Shown one piece after another: positions 26,547-35,213 of a stretch of DNA of 64,000 nt. Where the stretch lies: assembly GCA_003116975.1 (NCBI GenBank), contig BGKB01000133.1, positions 105,789 to 169,788 of the forward strand, given 5' to 3'. The notes beneath the pieces were generated by a model that saw only the letters and a list, made by a program, of their open reading frames with translations, was not told the origin of the DNA and ran no database searches. The DNA is from Aurantiochytrium sp. KH105 (lineage: Eukaryota > Sar > Bigyra > Thraustochytrida > Thraustochytriidae). Position 1 is the first letter of the stretch; each line of letters begins with the position of its first letter. Both the position numbers and the translations under genes were made by a program.

Positions 26547-27731
26547 TTAGAGCTTGGCGGCAGTCGACGATGATCTGGACATCTGCGGCTTTGTGTCGAA
26601 GAATGCCAAAATGTCTGCAGCAAGTTCCGCAGGTGCCTCGAGTGCGGCAAAATGGCCACCCTTCTCAAAGGCAGTGTAACGTTGTACATTGTATGCAGCG
26701 CGGACCCATGGCATGGGCGAATGTGTAATCTCTTCTGGGAAGGCGGCGAGAGCACATGGCACGACAGCAGGCTCAAAGCGTACGGGGGCATGCTCACCAA
26801 TACCGAGCGTCTCAAAGTACAGCCGCGTGGAGGACGCGATGCTGTAGGTGAACCAGTAAATGCAAATGTTCGTGAGCATATCGTCGAGGGAAATCGCTTT
26901 GGTCACATCTCGCGTTCCTTGGGTGTCGGCCCAGGCGCTGAATTTTTCTGCGATCCAGCACGCAAGGCCCATGGGGCTGTCGGTGAGCCCGTACGCGAGC
27001 GTCTGCGGGCGTGTACCCTGGATGGCCTGGTATCCTGATCCAGAGCGCGCAAATCCCCGCGCACGATCAAGACGCGCCACGTCCTCTTTCGACAAGGTGG
27101 ACATGTCAAAGCCTTTGGGCTTGCCGCAAGGGAAAAAGTTGAGGTGAATGGCCACACAGCCAAACTTTTGCGGTTTCGATCCAAGGATCCGGCAAATCAC
27201 GCCGCCCCAATCCCCGCCTTGCGCATAGTAACGCGGATATCCCAGCCCTTTCATGAGGGAGTCCAGGGCTGCCGCGACGCGAAGTGTCGACCAGCCACGG
27301 TCTTGGGGCGGGTCGCTAAATCCGTAGCCAGGCAGCGAAGGCACCACAACGGGGTATCCGGCGGCCACGAGCTTGGGAATCACATCATGAAACTCCCAAA
27401 AGCTGCCCGGCCATCCGTGCACCAGCATGATTGGGAGCTTGCCTTGGTCTTGCTCCGGTAGAGCAAAGATGAAATGGATGCCAATCTGGAGAAAGTCCTT
27501 GCCGAGGATGGCCCGAAAGTGGCGGAACGAGTTGATCTTCTGCTCGGCGGCTGCCCAGTCAAAGTCTTCAAGCCAGTACTTGTGCAACTTTTCCGCGAAC
27601 CCCAACGGCAGACCATAGTCCCACGAATCCCCCCCGGGGCCCTCATCGGGCATGCGAAATCCCTCGAGGCGGCGCCTCAGGTCCGCCACCTCCTCCTCAT
27701 CAATCTTGAGCTGGAGCTTGTCCACGCGCAT
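26547..27731 (-). CDS. Epoxide hydrolase (EHN + alpha/beta hydrolase)
   Basis: 394 aa from the ATG at 27731 (MRVDKLQLKIDEEEV); the frame is open further upstream but is low complexity. The N-terminal EHN domain shows LRRRLEGFRMPDE and DYGLPLGFAEKLHKYWLEDFDW. The alpha/beta hydrolase core has the HGWPGS oxyanion loop, nucleophile D174 in GGDWGG and the catalytic His H360 in GGHFAALE. This is the microsomal/juvenile-hormone epoxide hydrolase group, which opens epoxides to diols. No clear N-terminal membrane anchor is present, unlike animal microsomal enzymes, so it is probably soluble. It diverges from the GTPase gene with starts 331 bp apart. Confidence 0.9.
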   Translation of the reverse strand: MRVDKLQLKIDEEEVADLRRRLEGFRMPDEGPGGDSWDYGLPLGFAEKLHKYWLEDFDWAAAEQKINSFRHFRAILGKDFLQIGIHFIFALPEQDQGKLPIMLVHGWPGSFWEFHDVIPKLVAAGYPVVVPSLPGYGFSDPPQDRGWSTLRVAAALDSLMKGLGYPRYYAQGGDWGGVICRILGSKPQKFGCVAIHLNFFPCGKPKGFDMSTLSKEDVARLDRARGFARSGSGYQAIQGTRPQTLAYGLTDSPMGLACWIAEKFSAWADTQGTRDVTKAISLDDMLTNICIYWFTYSIASSTRLYFETLGIGEHAPVRFEPAVVPCALAAFPEEITHSPMPWVRAAYNVQRYTAFEKGGHFAALEAPAELAADILAFFDTKPQMSRSSSTAAKL

Positions 27732-28062
27732 CTTTCCGCGCACCCACGACGAACCTCGTCCGGGCTCCGCAGCTCGGGCGCGACCCGCGAGCTCGGCGTC
27801 TCTGGTCCTCCCGCGCGTCCCGAAGCTCGCTCGCTCGTCGCGGCGCAGACCCGGAGTGGGCGCGGTCGAGTTCCTCCTCGCCGGTATTCGCGTTTTGCCC
27901 TCGCGCCTCGCCATGCCGCGCCGCGCCCAGGACGGACTGGCGCGGGTCTCCGGCGACGCGCGGCGGCCGCGGCGGGCTCTCTCCGGGGAGCGCGCAGGCG
28001 CCGCGGGCCGGCCGCCGCGCGGCGCGAGCTCGCGGAGCGCGTCGCGCGCCGCGGGCGTCTTC
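27732..28062. promoter_or_regulatory. Compact divergent promoter, epoxide hydrolase / GBP-like
   Basis: This 331 bp GC-rich stretch separates the two ATGs and should contain both promoters. Both frames stay open across it, so longer N-termini cannot be excluded. No clear element is visible. Confidence 0.4.
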
Positions 28063-30153
28063 ATGGCGGNCGGGAAGCGGCTGGAGGCCTGCGAGGAGGG
28101 CCTCGCGGAGCTGGCCAAGCTGCGCGGGCGCCAGGTCCGATGTCTGTGCGTGGCGGGCATGTACAGGAGCGGGAAGAGCTTCTTGCTCAACAAGGTGCTC
28201 GAGACGTTGCAGCGCGAGGCCGCGGAGACAACTGGAAAAGAAGATCTGACACAGGACATTCAGGGTGGAAATGACGATGACGAAGAACTGAATGGGCACG
28301 TCGAGGAGGAGCAAAAGGACGTCTCCGGGTTCCAGGTCGGCAGCACGACGGAGAGCTGCACGCGAGGCATCTGGATGTGCGTGGCTGGAGACTGGATCAT
28401 CCTCGACAGCGAGGGCCTTGCCAGTCTTGATCAAGACGAAACGCACGACACGAAGATCTTTTGTTTGGGTCTCTTACTTTCGTCTTACTTTTTGTACAAC
28501 AGCACCGGTGTCATTGACGAATCGGCCCTTGACCGCCTCTACATGGTGGGAAAGCTCGCACAGCGCATTAGCAAGAGCAACAAGATTGGATTTAGTCTGT
28601 GCTGGGTCCTGCGCGATTTTGCTCTCTCGCTGGAAAAGTACGACAACGATCCAAACGCGTACTTTGAGGACGCTCTCCAGGAAAAGGGACGTCGCCCCGG
28701 TCAGGACGCGCAGCGGGCCGAGTTGCGGCGCATCTTTCGCAACCGGCAGTGTCGCACACTTGTCCGTCCTGTCTCGGATGAGCTTGATTTGCAGCGACTC
28801 GCGGGCCTTCCTCGCGACAGACTTCGCCCGGCCTTTGCGCAACAGCTCGATGACCTCGTCGAGCTTGTTCGGGAAAAGACAAAGCCCAAGTCTATGGGCG
28901 GTCAGCCTGTCGACGGGCCCGTCCTCGGCAAATTTCTCTCGGCGTGTCTGTCGTCACTCAACGAAGGTGCTGTGCCGGACATCAAAAAGACTTTCGAGTA
29001 TGTCGCTGAGCAAACATACGCAGAGACCCTCGAAGAAGCCGAGGCGCTCTATCGGGATACTGTGCAAGCTCAGGCGGATTCCGTCGCGACATGGCTAGAT
29101 TTTGTTCGCGTGCACGAGGCTGCGCGCTCCGAAGCCCTGCAGCTCTTTCTCAGTCCGGGCGCTCTTGACATTGCTGCGAAAACAGTTTACATGGATAAGT
29201 TACGCGCACGCGCAGCTGACCTGATGCAAGACACGTGGCGGCGCATCGCCATGGAAAGCGAGGCGCGGTCCAAGGAATTTTGCGCGTCGAATCTTGATGC
29301 CAAGGCAGCGCTTGACGCCGACACGATCGCAACGTCAACAAAGCACAATCCCGCGCTTGGACCGGAACAAGACAGGATATTCAAGGAGCACCTGGCGGGC
29401 CCCGTCGTGGCTCAAACGCTCCTTCCGGAAGTAACAAAGCTCGAAGCCTCGGTCTCCACGCTCCGGGATGCCCTCACCGATGCTAAAGCCATTATTGACG
29501 AGATGCGGACCGCGCACGCTGAGACGAAAAAGGAATTGAGCGAGTCGCTTGAGCGAGTCGAGCGGGAACGTACGCGGGTGGACGAGGCACACGCCAAGAC
29601 GGAGCGTGTCGAGACACAGGCCCGCGAGGATCGTGAACGTGCTTCTGAAACGATTGAAAATCTCTCGCAAGAGCGCGCCCGGCTCGCCGAGGCGGTCCAG
29701 CAAGCAGAGCGTGAAATGACCGAGCGCCAGCGCCTCTTGGACGATGCACGAAGAGCCCTCGAGGAGGAGCGCGCCCTCTCGAAAGAACTGCGCGCGCGTG
29801 CAATGGCTGCTGAAGAAGCGGGCGAGGCGTATCGCGCGGACGCCGACGAAAGAATCAAGGATCTCGAGGAGAACAATGAGATTCTTCGCGATGATATTGA
29901 CAAGATCATTACAGCCGCCGAGCTTGAAAAAGAGGAGGCTGACGAGAACCGCGAACGCTTCGAGGCAGCCCATACGCGAGCCCAGGTAGAGCAGACAGTC
30001 CGCGAACTCGTCCACGAGGTCGAGACCTCGCAGCTCTCGCGACAGCTGCAGCGTCTGCGCGACGAGCGCGAAGCGATCTCGACGCAGCTTCAAGACTTTC
30101 ATTTACGCGTGTCCACTTTGCCTGAGATATTTCAGGAACACTTGTTTGTTTGA
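28063..30153 (+). CDS. Guanylate-binding-protein/atlastin-like large GTPase
   Basis: 696 aa from the ATG at 28063; the third codon contains the only ambiguous base seen in the window. The G1 loop GMYRSGKSFLLN (about 33-44), G3 DSEGL (about 116) and the WVLRDF region (RD type G4 of GBPs instead of NKxD) define a dynamin-superfamily GBP GTPase. A helical middle domain follows. The last 250 residues form a long coiled coil (DEMRTAHAETKKELSESLER and onward), ending without a CaaX box or membrane segment. Family members remodel membranes through GTP-driven dimerisation. Plant and protist GBP-like proteins with long coiled coils exist, but the role here is unknown. An acidic insert (DDDEELNGHVEEEQKD) lies after the P-loop. 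Confidence 0.85.
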   Translation: MAXGKRLEACEEGLAELAKLRGRQVRCLCVAGMYRSGKSFLLNKVLETLQREAAETTGKEDLTQDIQGGNDDDEELNGHVEEEQKDVSGFQVGSTTESCTRGIWMCVAGDWIILDSEGLASLDQDETHDTKIFCLGLLLSSYFLYNSTGVIDESALDRLYMVGKLAQRISKSNKIGFSLCWVLRDFALSLEKYDNDPNAYFEDALQEKGRRPGQDAQRAELRRIFRNRQCRTLVRPVSDELDLQRLAGLPRDRLRPAFAQQLDDLVELVREKTKPKSMGGQPVDGPVLGKFLSACLSSLNEGAVPDIKKTFEYVAEQTYAETLEEAEALYRDTVQAQADSVATWLDFVRVHEAARSEALQLFLSPGALDIAAKTVYMDKLRARAADLMQDTWRRIAMESEARSKEFCASNLDAKAALDADTIATSTKHNPALGPEQDRIFKEHLAGPVVAQTLLPEVTKLEASVSTLRDALTDAKAIIDEMRTAHAETKKELSESLERVERERTRVDEAHAKTERVETQAREDRERASETIENLSQERARLAEAVQQAEREMTERQRLLDDARRALEEERALSKELRARAMAAEEAGEAYRADADERIKDLEENNEILRDDIDKIITAAELEKEEADENRERFEAAHTRAQVEQTVRELVHEVETSQLSRQLQRLRDEREAISTQLQDFHLRVSTLPEIFQEHLFV

Positions 30154-30421
30154 AAATGATGTAGTTGTTGGAGGCATTGCGACAAGAAGGTAAACGAGAT
30201 CGAGTGATCGGCCGATCGCACGATTATTCAAGTTGCCTTAGTTTAGCTTCTTTCTTTTTTCTTTGGGGGCCAAGGGCGAGGGGGGGAGCAACCATTTTCT
30301 TTTCTTGTGACTCGAACGAGCTTTTCTGATTGTTGTTTTCTTTCTTTCTTTCTTCTTCTTTCATTTATAAAACTAGGAATTGGTCTCTACAAACCTTTGT
30401 CGCGCATGCACAGTGATCGAA
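30154..30421. other. Convergent 3' region with pyrimidine tract
   Basis: This region lies between the GBP-like and TRAP1 stops. It has T/C-rich runs (TTTCTTTCTTTCTTTCTTC near 30338), likely the 3' UTR of one gene. No gene is seen. Confidence 0.6.
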
Positions 30422-32521
30422 TTAGTTGCTCTTCTTAAGGAGATCCTCGAGAAGCTTGTTGAGGCGCGGGAGCATGGTACGCGGGTCGTCGACAAGGCCC
30501 GCAGCGATCAAAGCGTTGTCGTACAGCTGACGAGCGAGCGAGCGCGCAAGAGCCGTATCAGACTTGCGGTAGGCGTTGAGCTTGTGCACGATGGGGTGCT
30601 TGAGGTTGAGCTCCATCTGCTGCTTGGGCATGTCGTTGGCCGCGTTCGAGCCGTCGCGACCTTGCTGCACCATGCGCATCATGCGCCGGAGCGCAGCGGA
30701 CTCGTGGTCCACGACAATCGCGGGAGAGCTCTTGAGACGCGTGCTGGCGCTAACCTTGAGCAGCACGTCATCCAGTTCGGTCTTGAACCAGTCCTGGAGA
30801 GCCTCGGCCTCGGCCTTTTCAAGCTCTGGGAGCTCCTCGACCTTGTCTTCCTTGGACTCGTCCTTGTCCTTGGCGTCCTTGTCCTTGTCATCGTCAGAGC
30901 GCGTCTTCTTCAGCTCGCTGAGGTCGACATCGCCAGACTCGGCGGCGACAAAGCGCTTGTCACCGTACTCACCGAGCGAAGACATGACAAAGTCGTCAAT
31001 AGCGTTGTAAAGAAAGAGCACCTCAACGTTGGCGTCCTTGAAGACCTCGTAGTAAGGGCTTGCCAGGGCCGCCTCGCGGCTGGGTGCCGAAAGGTAGTAG
31101 ATCTTGTCCTGAGCCACATCGCAGCGCGAAATGTACTCATCAAAGGAAGTCATCTTGCCGTCCGGGGTCTCGCTGCTCGAGAAGCGGAGAAGCTTGGCAA
31201 TATCGCGAGCATTCTCCATGTCAGAAGCCGCGCCCTCCTTGAAAAAGTTGGCGTACTCCGGGAAGACCTTTTCGTTGTAGTTCTCCGGGTTCTTCTTGGC
31301 CTCGGTGTTGAAGAGGCCAATCACGCGACGGGTAAGAGCGCGGCGAATGTTGATGAGCAGACGCTGGTCCTGGAGGGTCTCGCGGGAAAGGCTAATGGGG
31401 AGATCCTCCGAGTCGACGACACCCTTGACGAAGCGCATCCACTCGGGCAAAAGCTTGTCAGTGTTAGCCTCAAGCAGCACCTTGCGCGAGTAGAGGCTGA
31501 CACCGTGCTTCATGCGGCCAGCACCCATTCGCTCACTGTGGAAAGAAGGCACAAAGAGGAGCGCCTTGAGGTCGATCGGCGCGTCCGTCTTGAAGTGCAG
31601 GCGCAGCATCGGCTCGTCAAAGGCGTTGGCCACAAAGCGGTAAAAGTTGTTGTACTCTTCATCCGAGATGCCCGACTTGTCGCGCGCCCAGATGGCAGAG
31701 ACTTCGTTGGCCTGCTTGTCGTTGACCATGACGGGGAAACCGACATAGTTCGAGTACTTGTGGATGATGCCCTTGATGCGGTCGGCGTCCGTGTACTCTT
31801 CCTTTTGGTCGTCCTTGAGGTGGATGACAATCTTGGTGCCAAAGTCACCCATCTCCTCGTTGCTGACCTCCTCGATGCTAAAGTCATCCGTGCCCGCGGA
31901 GCGCCAAACATGGCCGACAGCGTCGGGGCCATTCACGGCGCTGCGCGAGTAAACCTCGAGCTCCTTGCCGACCATAAAGGCACTGTAGAATCCAACACCA
32001 AACTGTCCAATGACATTCTTGCCCACGTCCTGGTCCTTGCCGTGCGACTCCACAAAGGCCTTGGAACCAGAGCGAGCGATGGTGCCGAGGTTCTCGAGCA
32101 TCTCCTCCTTGGTCATGCCCACGCCATTGTCCGTAATGGTCAGCGTGGCGGCGTCCTTGTCCGTCTTGAGCGTGATGCGGAGCTCGCCCTCTGGCGTCTG
32201 CACCTTGCCGTCCTCGCCGGCGGTCTGCATGTGGCGCAGCTTCTCGAGCGCATCGGCGGCGTTCGACACGAGTTCACGCAAGAAGATTTCCTTTTCCGTG
32301 TAGATCGAGTTGGTCACGATATCCAGCAGCTTGGACGTCTCTGCCTTGAACTCGAACTTTTCGCTCTTCTTGCCGCTCGCGTCGCCGCTCAGCGCGCGCA
32401 CGGCCTCGGCCTTGATCTGCCCGCTCGCGGCGCCGGCACGGAGTCCGAGACGCCCCGCGGCGCCGAGTCTGGCGCCCGCGCCGGCGCGGGCCAGCCGCGC
32501 GGCAGCAGTCCTCCCAAGCAT
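30422..32521 (-). CDS. Mitochondrial HSP90 (TRAP1-like)
   Basis: 699 aa. An Arg/Ala/Gly-rich presequence (MLGRTAAARLARAGAGARLG) indicates mitochondrial import. The GHKL ATPase domain shows FLRELVSNAADALEKLR (about 75-92), DNGVGM (about 132) and GVGFYSAFMV (about 180). The middle-domain catalytic loop (SLSRETLQDQRLL) and the C-terminal dimerisation domain are present, without a MEEVD tail. The absent MEEVD and HDEL and the presequence favour TRAP1 over cytosolic or ER HSP90. A Lys/Asp-rich insert (DDDKDKDAKDKDESKEDK) in the C-terminal half is unusual for TRAP1, which generally lacks charged linkers. It folds client proteins in the matrix. Confidence 0.92.
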   Translation of the reverse strand: MLGRTAAARLARAGAGARLGAAGRLGLRAGAASGQIKAEAVRALSGDASGKKSEKFEFKAETSKLLDIVTNSIYTEKEIFLRELVSNAADALEKLRHMQTAGEDGKVQTPEGELRITLKTDKDAATLTITDNGVGMTKEEMLENLGTIARSGSKAFVESHGKDQDVGKNVIGQFGVGFYSAFMVGKELEVYSRSAVNGPDAVGHVWRSAGTDDFSIEEVSNEEMGDFGTKIVIHLKDDQKEEYTDADRIKGIIHKYSNYVGFPVMVNDKQANEVSAIWARDKSGISDEEYNNFYRFVANAFDEPMLRLHFKTDAPIDLKALLFVPSFHSERMGAGRMKHGVSLYSRKVLLEANTDKLLPEWMRFVKGVVDSEDLPISLSRETLQDQRLLINIRRALTRRVIGLFNTEAKKNPENYNEKVFPEYANFFKEGAASDMENARDIAKLLRFSSSETPDGKMTSFDEYISRCDVAQDKIYYLSAPSREAALASPYYEVFKDANVEVLFLYNAIDDFVMSSLGEYGDKRFVAAESGDVDLSELKKTRSDDDKDKDAKDKDESKEDKVEELPELEKAEAEALQDWFKTELDDVLLKVSASTRLKSSPAIVVDHESAALRRMMRMVQQGRDGSNAANDMPKQQMELNLKHPIVHKLNAYRKSDTALARSLARQLYDNALIAAGLVDDPRTMLPRLNKLLEDLLKKSN

Positions 32522-33034
32522 CGTCTCTCTCGCGTGCGCTGCCTCTTCTCCTCGCTCGCGCTGCTCGCGCTGCTCGCGCTGCGCAGGGGCTTCCGGCTTT
32601 GCGCTTCGGGCTTTGCGCGCGGCCCGTCTTGCTTGCTTGGCGTCCGCAAAAACTTCGACCAGGCCAGAAAAAAGCGATGGCCAAGAATTCTAGAACGGCC
32701 TCTCGCGCGCGAGCGAGCGACTGACTGGGGACAACGCATTTCCGGACGCTGCTGGGCAACGCAATTTCAGTGTTCCTGGGACTTGAGCAAGAGAGGAGCG
32801 CCATTGTGATCGGCAAGAGCTCCTCTCTCCGGGGATGGACCAGCTGCAGAAGCCTTAGCTGCTGATGTGGTTTAGATTTGATCAACTGACAAATGGTGTG
32901 GCTTGCGACATGGAGCACGGTGCAGCATCGCGCAGCACTGGAGCGAGAAGCTGCTGCACAAGAACGAATGAGCACAACGAGAGGAAAATCGTGGGATAAT
33001 AAGGATAAGAAATGGTGGTTGGTTTACTTTCTAC
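32522..33034. promoter_or_regulatory. Intergenic upstream of TRAP1
   Basis: This 513 bp region is the TRAP1 promoter side and the 3' flank of the 70-residue gene. GCTCGCGCTGCTCGCGCTGC repeats lie near 32560-32582. On the minus strand a GTGCAG acceptor-like site occurs near 32953, which could pair with the GTAAGT at the end of the small gene. No gene is otherwise seen. Confidence 0.4.
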
Positions 33035-33247
33035 TTACAGCTGCTGCACCTCGGGCGGCGGGGTCAAGCCGGCGTCCTCGAGCGCGACGACAACGTCCTT
33101 GCAGGTCTCGTATTCTGCCGTGGCCTCGACCGTGGGGAGACCGCCGGTGCCCTTTGGGGTCCAGTTGCCCTCGCCAAAGACCTTGTCGAGGGCCTCCTTG
33201 TCGGCGTTGCGACGGGGGTCGATGTTCAACACGGAGTAGGACGGCAT
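33035..33247 (-). CDS. Small unknown protein (70 aa)
   Basis: It starts MPSYSVLNIDPRR and ends PPPEVQQL. It is soluble, with no signal or membrane segment. I do not recognise it. Non-repetitive composition and a good ATG support it being real. The stop codon lies inside a perfect 5' splice-site consensus (CTGTAAGT on the minus strand), so the C-terminus may be spliced. A GTGCAG about 70 bp on would give a further 28-residue tail in frame, which is not obviously conserved. Either ending is possible. Confidence 0.5.
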   Translation of the reverse strand: MPSYSVLNIDPRRNADKEALDKVFGEGNWTPKGTGGLPTVEATAEYETCKDVVVALEDAGLTPPPEVQQL

Positions 33248-33990
33248 CTCTCTTTTTACTTGACCGGGAATACACGAGGTAGGTAGGCGTGGACTTGTTG
33301 GTGATTGCTTTGGATAGTTCGCTTGGGAGTTTCGGATTTGCTTTGGTCTAGCTTTCGGGCCTGCTTCGTCTTGCCTCTGCTTCTGCTTTGCCTCGGCCGC
33401 CTCCTCGTTGCCTCACCCCCGAGGAATCAATATCGCTGTTTCATTGTCGTCAACGATCGCGACGTGAAGTTCTCCGTGAAGCCCAGCGCGGCTAAGTGTT
33501 TATCGAGATTGTCGAGGCCCTGAGAGGATTCTGAGGCTTTGCGCAAGTCGCGGGGACCGCATGCAGAACAATGTGCTCGCGGCACGCGTGCAGAAAGAGC
33601 TCGCTCGAGAGGCTCATCTGCAAACGCCTGCCCCAGTCCCCAGAGTCCGCGACGAAGCACAGCAATTGTAACGGCGGGAAAGCGTTACGAGCGGGTAGCG
33701 GTTACGCGCTCTCAGGTCGGTCGAAGAGCTGCAGTACGAATCCGTTATAGCGCAGGCAGCAGCAGGAGATTGTAGAAGAAGCTCCAAGTTGCACTTGGTA
33801 GTATGGGTGAAGCCTTGCAGTGTTGGTATAATATTGCACGAGCGCAGAAACATGAGGGGTGCGCTAGCTTTCGCTGGCAAGGTTTTTCCCGGAAGCAAGC
33901 TGAGGGGGATGAGGATCAAATATCAAGCTCCAGCTTGACGGCAAGAAGCTCTCGTCATACCAAGAGTAGAGCATTTACAATCGAGTCGTA
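33248..33990. promoter_or_regulatory. Divergent intergenic region
   Basis: This 743 bp region lies between the 70-residue gene and the coiled-coil gene. It has mixed composition and short open frames only, with no motif stronger than background. Confidence 0.4.
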
Positions 33991-35208
33991 ATGATCATGA
34001 CGCTGCAGCGGCGACGGCAGCAGCGAGAGCAGCAGCAAGAGCAGCAGCGAAAGCAGCAGCAAAAGCAGCATGCGCAATCGCCGCGAAGCAGACAGCCGCG
34101 TGCGGGCCGGAGGATTGCAGCCAAGGCCGTCGCGGCTGCGACAACTGGAAAGGCAGCCGCGCGACGGCGAGGGCTCGCAAAACGCGAAAGCAGAGCTGTG
34201 CGCGTGGGCGGTCGTCGTATCCTCGTTGCAGATGATCGAACTGAGCTCGCAAAAGACATCCTTGGAGTCCCAGCACGACTTGAAACACCGCAGCTCGACA
34301 ACGCTGCCATCTTGGGCTTTGAAGATAACGACGATGACAATGAAACTGATGATCATGGGAGGCTGGATTCGATCTCTGATGCGGACTCTTTTGAGAGCGG
34401 CAGCGAGCTTGGATCGTACGAAGCCAACGACGAAAACGACGACGATGACGCCGAGAGCGCTGCGCATCGTCCGAGTTTGATTCCGCATTTTCAAGCCCGC
34501 GCTGAGGAGGGCTTTTCGCAGTCCCGACGTGAGAGCACGCCAAGCAAACTGTATCACAAACGCGATCCAAAATGTAAAGATCAACAAGAACGCGCGGTTC
34601 CAGGAGGCTCGAAGCAAAACGACGAACAGCACGTTCCGCGACGACAAGGCCGCAAGAAAGGCAACGAAGACATCTCCAAAGAGAACGAGAGCAAGGACGG
34701 GATCGAAACACAGACTCAACGACGTCTCTCGCTCGAGGAGTTTGTGCAGGCCAAGGAAAAGGACCTGAAACGACGTACCTCTGTCCGTCTCAAGCAAAGT
34801 AAACGCGAGCAAAAGCAGTTGAAAGCGCGCGAGAACGAATTGAAGGCGAAAAAACAAGCAGCAGAGGCCCAGGAAATGCGGTCACGTAAAGCACGCAATC
34901 TTCAACGCGGTGCAGAACATATTCAGGAACAGCAAAGACGGAGACAGCAGGCTCGCGTTGAGGCCCAAAAGGAAGCGAAAAGAGTTGAAACATTTTGTCA
35001 AGAGGCATTTGCTGAGAAAAAGGCCAAGGCAGACGAACAACGTGCCCAGCTGCAGAAATGGAGGAGGAAGAAACAAGAGCTCGAACAAAACTTTCTCGTT
35101 GGGGTGGTGCTCCCTGATGAATATGCGGCGCCTGACGCCAAAGCGGATCCGGAACTTTTCGGAACGGACTTGCTCACTCGCCACCTGGGTTACAAAGTCA
35201 CAGAGTAG
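33991..35208 (+). CDS. Charged coiled-coil protein, unknown
   Basis: 405 aa from the ATG at 33991. A Gln/Arg-rich start (QQREQQQEQQRKQQQKQ) comes from a CAG-like repeat. An acidic Asp/Asn/Glu segment follows (about 105-160), then a long Lys/Arg/Glu/Gln coiled coil (about 245-365), and a short non-coiled C-terminus ending LLTRHLGYKVTE. There is no catalytic motif, signal peptide or membrane segment. The coiled coil could mediate a structural, cytoskeletal or nuclear role, but no function is assigned. It is convergent with the TMTC gene; the stops are only 5 bp apart, so the 3' UTRs must overlap. Confidence 0.6.
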   Translation: MIMTLQRRRQQREQQQEQQRKQQQKQHAQSPRSRQPRAGRRIAAKAVAAATTGKAAARRRGLAKRESRAVRVGGRRILVADDRTELAKDILGVPARLETPQLDNAAILGFEDNDDDNETDDHGRLDSISDADSFESGSELGSYEANDENDDDDAESAAHRPSLIPHFQARAEEGFSQSRRESTPSKLYHKRDPKCKDQQERAVPGGSKQNDEQHVPRRQGRKKGNEDISKENESKDGIETQTQRRLSLEEFVQAKEKDLKRRTSVRLKQSKREQKQLKARENELKAKKQAAEAQEMRSRKARNLQRGAEHIQEQQRRRQQARVEAQKEAKRVETFCQEAFAEKKAKADEQRAQLQKWRRKKQELEQNFLVGVVLPDEYAAPDAKADPELFGTDLLTRHLGYKVTE

Positions 35209-35213
35209 ACGTG

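Noticed and set aside
30380-32809. Long 809-residue open frame on the plus strand
   Set aside because: It is antisense to the TRAP1 gene; the frame is open because of codon bias, and the translation has no domain.
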